A stretch of 64,000 nt of DNA. Source: Pseudomaricurvus sp033283175. Lineage in GTDB: Bacteria > Pseudomonadota > Gammaproteobacteria > Pseudomonadales > Cellvibrionaceae. Shown in pieces: positions 25,394 to 33,888 of this stretch. The stretch lies in the NCBI GenBank assembly GCA_033283175.1, contig JAWMQM010000004.1:248001-312000 (forward strand), read 5' to 3'. The position numbers and the translations under genes were made by a program. Positions within the stretch are counted from its first letter, which is position 1. Every line of letters begins with the position of its first letter. The notes below the pieces were generated by a model. It was not told where the DNA came from. It made no database searches and was given only the letters and a program-made list of their open reading frames with translations.

Positions 25394-26249
25394 CCAGCTG
25401 ACCTTCTTGATTAAGTAACGCTGCATACTGCGATAGGCGGCTTAGCTTTCGAGTGCTGACAATAATTGCCCCATGTGGGTTTCGGCGCAGGGCTTCACGC
25501 AATACTTCTGTTGTCGGGCGTCCGTCTCCGGCAGCTAGGGCCGCCGAGACATATCCATAAGTGACCTGTAAGCTCTTTCCATATTGCAAAAGCAGATCCG
25601 CCTCGCGACGATAAAGACTATCGAGTACCTGAACGAAGCCGCATAAGTCCGGCGCATACTTAAGAAACGGTTCCAGAAGGTGTGCTTCCAAAGCGAGGCC
25701 AAAACTACCGACCTTACCCGCAGACATCATATCCTCAAGCCATCGCAGCCATTCGTCCGATGTAATCAACTCGATACTGGGCTCATGCAGTAGATACAAA
25801 TTGATATGCTCTCGCCCCATACGTCTCAGACTACCTTCAAGCGCCACCTGCGCACGCTTCAGGGAAAAATCAATAGTTGGCCTGGAAAAGTAAGGGACTA
25901 AACGGCCTGCTGCCTTCCGAGCAAATACCAAACCGTCAGGTTGCTTCTCTCCTCCAGGCGAATAAATCCCCACCTTAGAGGTAACTGTAATAGACGGATA
26001 ATCTCGCAGCACTGAGGCAAGATCCCGCTCTGCGGCCCCAAAGCCATAATATGGCGCTGTATCAAAATGGGTGAATCCCGCTTCGACTGCAGCATGCAAC
26101 AATCGGTTTCGCTCCTGTTTCCGCCCCGCATTAAAGAGGCTGGCAGTCCCAAAAATGAACCGCGACACTTGCAGCCCTGTGCCAGGAAGAAGAACCACTG
26201 GCATACCGCCAGAACTTCCCGGCGAAGAATAACTAATCTTCTCATCCAT
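25386..26249 (-). CDS. aldo/keto reductase
   Basis: 287 residues with the TIM-barrel AKR pattern: HFDTAPYYGFGAAERDLASVL (the catalytic Asp and Tyr), VTSKVGIY, YLLHEPS with the His, GFGLALEA-like GSFGLALEAHL, and a weakly conserved NADPH-binding end IIVSTRKLSRLSQYAALL. It resembles members that reduce sugars or sugar-like carbonyls. It overlaps both neighbours by 8 bp, so it is translated together with the GMC oxidoreductase. A paired oxidation and reduction that inverts or modifies one hydroxyl is an attractive inference. Confidence 0.84.
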   Translation of the reverse strand: MDEKISYSSPGSSGGMPVVLLPGTGLQVSRFIFGTASLFNAGRKQERNRLLHAAVEAGFTHFDTAPYYGFGAAERDLASVLRDYPSITVTSKVGIYSPGGEKQPDGLVFARKAAGRLVPYFSRPTIDFSLKRAQVALEGSLRRMGREHINLYLLHEPSIELITSDEWLRWLEDMMSAGKVGSFGLALEAHLLEPFLKYAPDLCGFVQVLDSLYRREADLLLQYGKSLQVTYGYVSAALAAGDGRPTTEVLREALRRNPHGAIIVSTRKLSRLSQYAALLNQEGQLDD

Positions 26250-26862
26250 TTGTCAAAATCGTCCGCCTTCCAACCTCTACCACTGGATTTCCCGAGTAAA
26301 CAGTCCAGGAATTCAAATTTTTGAAGGTAACGCCACGCGCGCCCAATACCGCTCCCTCTGCGATGGTAACCCCGGGACCGACAAAAGCTTCTGCGCATAC
26401 CCACGCATAGGCACCAATCACGATAGGTTTTGCGTAAATCTGAAATTCAGGTCTCTGGAAGTCGTGTGTACCTGTACATATAAACGCCCGCTGAGAAACC
26501 ACCGCCTGTTCCCCAACAGTGATTGGTCCCATTGAATAGCAATCGACACCGGGCCCCAGCGTAGAGCGAGCATGCATAGTCAGGTTCGGAGGGAACCAGA
26601 CATTAACACTTCCATATATAAAGGCACTCCAGGAAACATTCGCACCAAATAATCTAAGCAGAAAAATTCGCCAGCGATGCAGCGGTGCAGGTGTCCATGC
26701 AGCTAAAAGAAACCAAACTATTCGCCAAGCCAGGCGCAGAATCCGATGCTCAAGAGGGAAAGAGGGTGCCCCCGTAAAGGTATCGTGTTTATCTGATGAT
26801 TGATTCGCTGCTCCAGCCACACCCATATCGCGGCGCCGGCAATGATCGTTCGTTTGATTCAT
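26242..26862 (-). CDS. wcaF: WcaF-like acetyltransferase (left-handed beta-helix)
   Basis: 206 residues from the ATG at 26862 (MNQTNDHC); a TTG twelve codons upstream is also open. After a hydrophobic region typical of WcaF (LAWRIVWFLLAAWTPAPLHRW) come hexapeptide repeats (VSWSAFIYGSVNVWFPPNLT, LGPGVDCYSMGPITVG). FICTGTHDFQRPEF includes the catalytic His, and the protein ends VYSGNPVVEVGRR. It probably O-acetylates a sugar, perhaps fucose, from acetyl-CoA at the membrane face. It is one of two such enzymes in the locus. Confidence 0.85.
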   Translation of the reverse strand: MNQTNDHCRRRDMGVAGAANQSSDKHDTFTGAPSFPLEHRILRLAWRIVWFLLAAWTPAPLHRWRIFLLRLFGANVSWSAFIYGSVNVWFPPNLTMHARSTLGPGVDCYSMGPITVGEQAVVSQRAFICTGTHDFQRPEFQIYAKPIVIGAYAWVCAEAFVGPGVTIAEGAVLGARGVTFKNLNSWTVYSGNPVVEVGRRTILTNG

Positions 26863-27030
26863 ATCCAAATAACTCAATTTCACCAATACCGGCGGCAACT
26901 TAGAGTCACCTTATTCTCAGGAAAATTTATATACATAATGGGTCTCCACCAAACAGTTGGAGAAATCTGGTATCTAAGAGGATTAGTTAGTACCTAGGGC
27001 TCTTAGTTACCTATAGCGTGATCGGAATTT

Positions 27031-28182
27031 TCATTTATTGGATATAATACGTATCAGGTTTTCCGCGACCTTATCGATCTTATAGCGAGCCTCAAAGCAG
27101 GCTTTTGCAGATAAAGTCATGTCTATCTTCTGCTCGTTTGTCGTAGCTAGCCATTGCCGAAGGCCGGCAACCGTTCCTTCGACGGTATCTTCATTCACGA
27201 AACCTGCCCCATCGGTCTCAATCTCGCGCCATATATTTACCTTGTTGCTTATAAGCACAGGCTTGCCGCAGCCCAGCGCCTCAGCCACGACAATACCGAA
27301 ATTTTCCTGATGCGATGGCAGGCAAAACACCTCTGCCGAGTGATACGCACCCCACTTCATATCGCCCTCTAGCATCCCCGGCCAGGTAATCCGGTCAGCA
27401 ATTCCCAATGCCAACGCCTGGGCTTGTAACTTTGCCCGCCATCCCGTCTGGTCCGGCCCGGCAATGACGAGGTGCAAGGATTGATCGCTGGACGCCACTT
27501 GAGAAAATGCATCTATCAAAAGATCGCAGCCCTTTTTCTCATGGATTCTGCTGAGGAACAGAAACAACCGCTTACCGCGTAGCTCGGGGTATTCATCCAA
27601 AAAATTGCCAGCCAGTTCGGCGCTAGACTCCGGCGGAGTAGCCGTTCCGTAACTGGTCACCGTCTCCTGGCATCGATAGAGCCAGAATGACTCACGAGCG
27701 AGAATACGTTCCTCCTCGCAAGTAAAGATGACAGACTGGGCATCTCGCAGAACACGGTATTCAGCCCACGGCCAGTACAGCCATTTCTTCAGATGTTTCA
27801 GCGGATACGTACGCTTGAACCATGGATCAAGCATGCCGTGCGTAAAGACAAAATAGGGTGTCTTACCACCCGCCAAGGCGCGCCATGCAGCAAAACTGTG
27901 GTATTGCCAGATGCCGTGGACAATCACCACGTCATAGTTGGAGACATTGGCCTTTAGCCACGGCAACAGAAGTGGCGCATAGCCGTATCCAGAGCGCCCA
28001 GGGCCACACGCATAAATATTGATAGCACCAAGTTGATTCAACCACGGTGCATCTAGCGCGTCACAGCAAACGATATCGACCAAGTGCCCCATCCGCACCA
28101 GCGGTTCCTGAAGCTGCCGAATACCCTCTATCGGGCCACCTCCTTTGGGGTTGGTAGAGGCTATTACTCGCAGTATCTTCAT
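27031..28182 (-). CDS. glycosyltransferase, GT4 family
   Basis: 383 residues, GT-B fold. The N-terminal domain has ASTNPKGGGPIEGIRQL and VHGIWQYHSFAAW. The C-terminal GT4 domain has LFLSRIHEKKGCDLLIDAF, LVIAGPD, and the nucleotide-sugar site in LPSHQENFGIVVAEALGCG (the E-x7-E motif). Donor and acceptor are unknown. Its start overlaps the stop of the preceding glycosyltransferase by 4 bp. About 170 bp of A/T-rich sequence separate its end from the wcaF-like gene, so a further promoter there is possible. Confidence 0.88.
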   Translation of the reverse strand: MKILRVIASTNPKGGGPIEGIRQLQEPLVRMGHLVDIVCCDALDAPWLNQLGAINIYACGPGRSGYGYAPLLLPWLKANVSNYDVVIVHGIWQYHSFAAWRALAGGKTPYFVFTHGMLDPWFKRTYPLKHLKKWLYWPWAEYRVLRDAQSVIFTCEEERILARESFWLYRCQETVTSYGTATPPESSAELAGNFLDEYPELRGKRLFLFLSRIHEKKGCDLLIDAFSQVASSDQSLHLVIAGPDQTGWRAKLQAQALALGIADRITWPGMLEGDMKWGAYHSAEVFCLPSHQENFGIVVAEALGCGKPVLISNKVNIWREIETDGAGFVNEDTVEGTVAGLRQWLATTNEQKIDMTLSAKACFEARYKIDKVAENLIRIISNK

Positions 28183-29342
28183 GCTGCGACCTCCGGCAAC
28201 AAGCGCTTGACCACAGTCAGGATGACAGTTAGTCCGAAGCGTCGCACTGCGGCGTCGGCACCTGCCTCCACCCGCCCATTGTGAGCGTTAAACCAGTTGC
28301 GCGCTTCCAGTACTGCTTGCTGTAGGTGTTCTGTATCATGATTCGCAAAACAAACACCTTGAATGACATCTTCAAGCCCTTCCGTTGGCAAGGGCGTGGA
28401 TATCAGCAGCCTACCGCTGGCAATACTTTCAATAACCTTGAAAGGAAATACACCATTGCTCATATCAGCAATTGGGGAATGCGGGTTGAGCAGCACATCA
28501 CAACGGGCAATCAGACCGACTAGGGTCTCATCATCTACACGCCCATGAAACTCCAGCCGACCACCGCTCCGGGACGCTGCCAGTTTGACATCATCCTCTA
28601 AGGGACCTGCACCGGTCACTATGAATCGGTATTGCGGTGGTAAGCTGTTATACAGCGAGAGGATTTGATCAGTACCCTTCTCATTGGACAACCCTCCAAA
28701 GTAGCCAAGTATGACTTCTGCATTGGCTGACGAAAAAGGCGGATACTGTCTGGGCAGCACAGCCACATCATCAGTTACCACGCCTGGAAACAAGGAAACG
28801 TGCGAATTCAACCGGCGGGCTTTATCTGCTACTGATTCGTTAACTGCAAAAATATGCGCTGCCTTTCGGGCCGCGCTACGCCAGCACCACCAATCAACCA
28901 GCGGCTTCGGATTTACACCTCGCCCTCTGGAGAAGTGCCAATCCTCCATTTCTTGCACAATCTTACAATTTGTTCGCTTGTATAATTCCACGCCCAGCAG
29001 GGACTCCATCGCATAGCCATTGTATAGCCACACAAGTTGCGGATTACCGAACGTCAGAACTGCATCAGCAACATGAGCCACATCAAACAGATTCAAAAAC
29101 TTCCCATAACGACGTTTGGCATAGGTTGGCGGCGTGATTTCCGTTAGCGAAACACCTGCGATTACAGAACCATCAATGGATAAATCGCTAGGAATCTCGT
29201 TCTCATGAGCGGTATTGATAAATACTATCGGCTCTCCAAGCTGTGCCAGAGCCACAACTACAGATTCGATTTTTCTGGCCGCGCCCAAGTGAGGCTTTTG
29301 ACTCCGGCCAACGGGGGAATATGGAGCAATTACTACTAGCAT
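28179..29342 (-). CDS. glycosyltransferase (GT4-like)
   Basis: 387 residues. The protein has the two-domain GT-B organisation with AVNESVADKARR, ILGYFGGLSNEKGTDQILSLY, FIVTGAGPLEDDV and LLNPHSPIADMSNGVFPFKVIE, which matches the C-terminal donor site region. It is less typical than its neighbours, so the family is given as GT4-like. It is coupled by an ATGA overlap to the next gene in the operon and lies 46 bp after the polymerase gene. Confidence 0.8.
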   Translation of the reverse strand: MLVVIAPYSPVGRSQKPHLGAARKIESVVVALAQLGEPIVFINTAHENEIPSDLSIDGSVIAGVSLTEITPPTYAKRRYGKFLNLFDVAHVADAVLTFGNPQLVWLYNGYAMESLLGVELYKRTNCKIVQEMEDWHFSRGRGVNPKPLVDWWCWRSAARKAAHIFAVNESVADKARRLNSHVSLFPGVVTDDVAVLPRQYPPFSSANAEVILGYFGGLSNEKGTDQILSLYNSLPPQYRFIVTGAGPLEDDVKLAASRSGGRLEFHGRVDDETLVGLIARCDVLLNPHSPIADMSNGVFPFKVIESIASGRLLISTPLPTEGLEDVIQGVCFANHDTEHLQQAVLEARNWFNAHNGRVEAGADAAVRRFGLTVILTVVKRLLPEVAA

Positions 29343-29388
29343 TGGGTATTCTCAGTATCAATAGGCAGTAAATTTTGAACAGCTGCCG

Positions 29389-30687
29389 TCAGCCCACCCG
29401 AAGAACCAAACTTCTTGACCCCCAGTATGAGGCGCCGAAAGCAACCGCAAATGGAATGACCAGGAAATAGTGTTCAAATGGGTTACCTGCCCAAAGCAAC
29501 AGGAAGAATAAGGTTGCCGCTACTCTGTGCATAGTCCGAAAATATCCAACAGACCCTTTCCCGGCGAACCAAATAAAGAATGCTATTCCCCCCCAGAAAA
29601 CCAGAGAGCCCAACAACCCAAACTGAAAAAACTGTGTCAGGAACGCGTTATCTATCAGCCAATTAAATCTATATATGGTTGGATCTACTCCACGGACGGC
29701 AAGCATTGTATAGGCGGTGTTAGTGCCAACCCCTATTCCTCTCCCCAGCAAAATCTCAAACATATCAGCCGTGTAGAGTGTATCCAGCATATTCAGGAAA
29801 TTTGATATCCGCCCCCCCTCAGACAATGCTGCCTCGACAATCCCTCCCCTGTTGACTGCGGAGATCATGCTTCCATACCCCACCAAGGCCATAAGCAATA
29901 ATGCAGGCAAAAGAAATACTCTTAAAGCCAACCTATATCTGCCCAATGAATGCGATTTTGTGAACTCCAGGAGCTGAAAGGCAAAGATAATTGCTACACC
30001 AATCATCATCGACCGTGTTCCTGATGACAGCGAGATGAGTAACGCGAGAGCCGATATTAACAATCTACCGCTCAAAGACGCCCCACTAAGCACCCAGCCG
30101 CAAAGCGCCAGTGAAAACCCGAAGAAGCCTGCAATACCTGCGTTATTGAACAGCCCCGTCAGACGGAATGCGCCTAAACTGGAAAGACCAAAATGACCAG
30201 CCTGAAGTACAATCAAAAAAATATCCAAGGTAGCAAAAATGGCAAGCCAACTTACAACAACAGGATGTTTCACTTGGGAGCTTTTAAATGTAGACATCAA
30301 AAAAAATATTCCGAAACACACATGCATAAGCATTAACCAGCGAAGTCCTGCAATCAAAAATAGTGAGGGACCGCCACTTGCCAAGAAACCTACTGAACCA
30401 ATCGTCAGGACCGCAACCACCCACGCGACATACCCAACAACAAGGGAATTTATACTCGGCGGCCACTTTTGTCGCATTACATACACAGGCCAAATCACAG
30501 AGAGCAATAAAAGAAATCCATCTTTTAGATACCGAAAAAAACCAGAAGATTCCTGTGTACTAACGCCAAGAGTCCACCCCACGATGTCGCCACTTAGCGT
30601 CACCTTGAAAGCCACTATCCCATATTGCGAAATACCAACCAAAAAGACGAGTGGGAGAAAGGTTTCAACACGCAACCAACGAAGCAT
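29389..30687 (-). CDS. putative O-antigen/EPS polymerase (Wzy-like)
   Basis: 432 residues with about ten or more hydrophobic segments and one larger periplasmic loop around residues 270-330 (LSEGGRISNFLNMLDTLYTA, GRGIGVGTNTAY). This layout is that of Wzy and O-antigen ligase proteins, which are too divergent for motif-level proof. In this operon, with a flippase and Wzc/Wza present, a Wzy role is expected: joining lipid-linked repeat units in the periplasm. The DNA is visibly richer in A/T than the flanking housekeeping genes, as is usual for wzy. Confidence 0.75.
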   Translation of the reverse strand: MLRWLRVETFLPLVFLVGISQYGIVAFKVTLSGDIVGWTLGVSTQESSGFFRYLKDGFLLLLSVIWPVYVMRQKWPPSINSLVVGYVAWVVAVLTIGSVGFLASGGPSLFLIAGLRWLMLMHVCFGIFFLMSTFKSSQVKHPVVVSWLAIFATLDIFLIVLQAGHFGLSSLGAFRLTGLFNNAGIAGFFGFSLALCGWVLSGASLSGRLLISALALLISLSSGTRSMMIGVAIIFAFQLLEFTKSHSLGRYRLALRVFLLPALLLMALVGYGSMISAVNRGGIVEAALSEGGRISNFLNMLDTLYTADMFEILLGRGIGVGTNTAYTMLAVRGVDPTIYRFNWLIDNAFLTQFFQFGLLGSLVFWGGIAFFIWFAGKGSVGYFRTMHRVAATLFFLLLWAGNPFEHYFLVIPFAVAFGASYWGSRSLVLRVG

Positions 30688-30690
30688 AGG

Positions 30691-31896
30691 TTAAGCCAAT
30701 CCCCTCGCAATGACTGCAATACTTTCCTCATATACACGCCAATCCAATTTCCCGGCTGCTTGTCTACAGGCTTCTCCCCATGCCGGCCACTGCTCTATAT
30801 TCTTAAAAGCGGTTTTCAGACCCTCAGCAACTGACACTACATTATCCTCAACCTCAACGCCCATTCGCAGAGGCTCGAAACCATCTATACCGCAATAGGG
30901 CGTAATTACTAACGGAAGAGCACACTGCATAGCTTCAACACAAATCAGTGACATGCTTTCTGAAAGCGAAGGCATAACAAAGAGATGACTGGAAGCCAGA
31001 AGTGCTGGCATGTCCTTGTGTGGCACCGTGACTGAACGGACAGAGAAGCCCGACGGAAGTTGACATGCACTAAGTAGATCAATAATTGAACACTCAAGCG
31101 TGCCAATAATGAGCACTTCAATGGAGCTCCCCTTGGTTAGAAGCATCAACTCACTTGAGCACTGCCGTAGGGCTTCGATTAACACATGCCCGCCTTTGCG
31201 AACATTATTTGCCCGTGCCAGCACTCTAACAACACCGAAATCCCCCATCTTTGCGGGATAGCTGAACTTTTCAGAGTCAACCCCATAAGGGATCCGGAAC
31301 AATCGGGCGACTGGTTGCATACGCCCTTTCAGGCCTTCAGCGGTGTAGCGGGAGGGAACTGTGACGATATCGGCACAACCTAATATTTCATCATTCACAG
31401 ATTCATCGTGGTTATATTTTTTATCCCAACCTAATGCTTGATAGTGACTATTAATACGACTACAGGCAGCATTTGATTGATTCAAAATTTGATCACTCCA
31501 AATTAATGCGCCATTCTTTTTCGCCGCGCGTACTGTCTTTGGCATATAGTCTTGCAGAGTAATCAATGTGCCGAATCGATAAGCACCCCTGTCAATAAGC
31601 CCAGCCACATACTCATCGAAATCCGAAATTAGCGTAGCTAAGTCATGCCCCCGAAGTAAGCGACGCACCTGCCACGCAAGAGGAGAAATAACATTATCTA
31701 CTTCGAGTGATGAAAGGTGGTAGCCTTGGGCCTTTCGCCCTGCGCTCCCGGGCAACATGGACACCAACCGGCCAAACCCTTTGCTATAGAATGGCGTCAC
31801 CAACCGCAACGAAAGCCCACTTCTTTGAATTCCCGCAGCAAGAGGAAAGACATGGTGCTTCAATGGGTGAGCGATCAAGACATCAACCTTTGTCAT
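30691..31896 (-). CDS. glycosyltransferase, GT4 family
   Basis: 401 residues. It has GT-B organisation, with LIAHPLKHHVFPLAAGIQRS at the N-terminus, a VPSRYTAEGLK hinge, and the donor site VMPSLSESMSLICVEAMQCA with the two conserved Glu residues. The specificity is unknown. It ends 3 bp before the polymerase gene and starts with an ATGA overlap on the acetyltransferase gene. Confidence 0.85.
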   Translation of the reverse strand: MTKVDVLIAHPLKHHVFPLAAGIQRSGLSLRLVTPFYSKGFGRLVSMLPGSAGRKAQGYHLSSLEVDNVISPLAWQVRRLLRGHDLATLISDFDEYVAGLIDRGAYRFGTLITLQDYMPKTVRAAKKNGALIWSDQILNQSNAACSRINSHYQALGWDKKYNHDESVNDEILGCADIVTVPSRYTAEGLKGRMQPVARLFRIPYGVDSEKFSYPAKMGDFGVVRVLARANNVRKGGHVLIEALRQCSSELMLLTKGSSIEVLIIGTLECSIIDLLSACQLPSGFSVRSVTVPHKDMPALLASSHLFVMPSLSESMSLICVEAMQCALPLVITPYCGIDGFEPLRMGVEVEDNVVSVAEGLKTAFKNIEQWPAWGEACRQAAGKLDWRVYEESIAVIARGLA

Positions 31897-32516
31897 TTAA
31901 GCTCCGGCTCTTTTTTCAATTCCATGTTCCGTCCAATCCAGGACTCATAGGGAGCAGCAAAGATAACCGGGTCATAGTCCAAATCCCTGGTTCTACGATC
32001 CAGCTTCACAGTGGCAGGATTCCCTGTCGCCAGGGCGTATGCAGGAACATCACAGGCCACAACTGCACCAGCACCAACTACAGCGCCTCGACCAATGCGG
32101 GCGCCCGGAAGAAGCATTGCCCCTGTTGCTATCCATGCGTAATCTTCTACTACAATCTCTTTTGAAAACATGCGCCATTTCGGATCGGACAAATCATGAC
32201 TGGCGGTTAAAATTCGTACCCCATCGTTTATGCAGCAAAAAGACCCAACGTTAATTTCCGCATGTGGTGCCATATGAACATTACGACTTATAAAGGTATG
32301 CGCACCAACTGCAATATTTGAATACTTACCGTTGACTTCCAGACCGTAGACAATGGAAAGCGATCCAATCCTCGCCCCCCTTCTCTCCATTGAGTTTCGG
32401 TTTCTGTATATCCCTAACAAGTCACGCGAACGGAGCAGCCTCTTTATCCAGACGACAAACCACCTTTGTGATAGTAAACGAGGGCGCTCCCTGTTTTTCC
32501 AAAGAAATGCAAACAT
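31893..32516 (-). CDS. acyltransferase of the left-handed beta-helix family
   Basis: 207 residues from the ATG at 32516 (MFAFLWKN), which lies just after the flippase stop; a TTG seven codons upstream would overlap it. Hexapeptide repeats start around IGSLSIVYGLEVNGKYSNIA and continue through VGSFCCINDGVRILTASHDL (catalytic His) and IATGAMLLPGARIGRGAVVG. The end, ALATGNPATVKLDRR, is typical of sugar O-acetyltransferases. It probably acetylates a residue of the polymer. The acceptor is unknown. Confidence 0.83.
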   Translation of the reverse strand: MFAFLWKNRERPRLLSQRWFVVWIKRLLRSRDLLGIYRNRNSMERRGARIGSLSIVYGLEVNGKYSNIAVGAHTFISRNVHMAPHAEINVGSFCCINDGVRILTASHDLSDPKWRMFSKEIVVEDYAWIATGAMLLPGARIGRGAVVGAGAVVACDVPAYALATGNPATVKLDRRTRDLDYDPVIFAAPYESWIGRNMELKKEPELK

Positions 32517-32520
32517 CGAG

Positions 32521-33888
32521 TTATTTATGCCCTTCAAAAAATATCTTCATCAGGATAAATGTAAGCACCATCATCACCAGTTCAAAACCAATCAGTGTGA
32601 CAACGGCTGAACTCTCGCCGATCATCGGCTTTAAAACCAACGTTAAAGCCAACGATGCGATTGAAGCCGTCAAAAAGGCGATCGACAGTACCTCGTGACG
32701 ATTGATAGCACTAAGTGTCACTTGGCCCATTTGCCAGGCGGAAGTCAGGAAGGTGGCCGCAATAAAAAGGTTAAAAAGAGCAGAGAGATGCGGGATACGG
32801 CCAGCTGTCCAAAGTTGCAAAAGTTGTGACCCAAAGAACAAGAGCACCAGACTGGTCGCCGCACCCACTGCGACAGATGCAATCGTTCCCCGCGCATAAA
32901 GCTTTCGAAGGATACCGAATTTCCCTGAACCAGCCTGTCGCGAGATTTCCGGCCAAAGTGATCTGCCAATTATTGTAATTGCTTGCGTCTGAATTCGCGC
33001 AATGGTGCGATAGGAGTTAAATATCGCCACGAAGGCAGGTCCAAATAAGTGTCCAACCAACAGTGTCATACCCTGTATACTGATGGCATTTCCTAACGGG
33101 AAAGCCATGAATGCCGCTGCTGGTTTAAGCAGGCTTCTGAGTTCTTCCCAACTCGCGTCTTTGGTACTCCAGCGAAATTCCGGGTGACAGCGACTGGATA
33201 GCGCCCACTTGATCACAGCTGTGAAGAGGCAAGCACATAGATAGCCCACCGCGGCGCCGAGAAAGGTTCTGCTAACAAGTACTCCAACTATCAAACCCAC
33301 CCACTCAATCAGCCTTGCCACATTCCCGATCTGCGTGCCCAGAGCAAATTCGCCTTTTGAGCGAAATACCGCATCCACCAAGGCACTGGTCATTGCCAAT
33401 ACGGTTGCAATGACCATAATCACCAAAGCCAGCTTGTTCTGTATTGAGCCAAATGGAGCGTGATTAAGAAGGACCGCCACAATACTGGCCAAGATAACTG
33501 CTGCCCCCAATACATACAGATACAACTTGATTGCGGAATGAAATAAAACCTTGGCTTTGCCTCCATCGCCAGCGGCGGCTGCCATACTCATCTTATTTAT
33601 GATGACAGCCAGGAAACCGATATCTGAAAGTGCGAAATAGGTTGGAACAGCTGACAGTATTAACCACGCACCATATTCCTCCAACGACCAGACATGCAGA
33701 AAAATGGGTACAGAGCATATTTGAATCAGCGCAGAGATAGCTGGCGTCGTAAGATTAGCTCCCATCGCCGCAATAAATCGTGCCTTTATCGACATTAGAA
33801 ACGACCAAGCCGATATTGATCCATAATGGCCAATTCGTTTTCCATTTGTAGCGTGTGGCAGAAACTCCTCATTTGTACTGATATCCAT
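32521..33888 (-). CDS. polysaccharide flippase (Wzx-like, MOP superfamily)
   Basis: 455 residues from the ATG at 33888 (MDISTNEE). Other starts at 33903, or at 33795 (MSIKARF), just before the first membrane helix, are possible; none has a clear ribosome-binding site. About twelve hydrophobic segments are visible, with the MOP features VWSLEEYGAWLILSAVPTYF and LSDIGFLAVIINKMS. It would move lipid-linked repeat units across the inner membrane. It overlaps the end of wzc by about 20 bp and is followed by the acyltransferase gene, so it is part of the operon. Confidence 0.83.
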   Translation of the reverse strand: MDISTNEEFLPHATNGKRIGHYGSISAWSFLMSIKARFIAAMGANLTTPAISALIQICSVPIFLHVWSLEEYGAWLILSAVPTYFALSDIGFLAVIINKMSMAAAAGDGGKAKVLFHSAIKLYLYVLGAAVILASIVAVLLNHAPFGSIQNKLALVIMVIATVLAMTSALVDAVFRSKGEFALGTQIGNVARLIEWVGLIVGVLVSRTFLGAAVGYLCACLFTAVIKWALSSRCHPEFRWSTKDASWEELRSLLKPAAAFMAFPLGNAISIQGMTLLVGHLFGPAFVAIFNSYRTIARIQTQAITIIGRSLWPEISRQAGSGKFGILRKLYARGTIASVAVGAATSLVLLFFGSQLLQLWTAGRIPHLSALFNLFIAATFLTSAWQMGQVTLSAINRHEVLSIAFLTASIASLALTLVLKPMIGESSAVVTLIGFELVMMVLTFILMKIFFEGHK

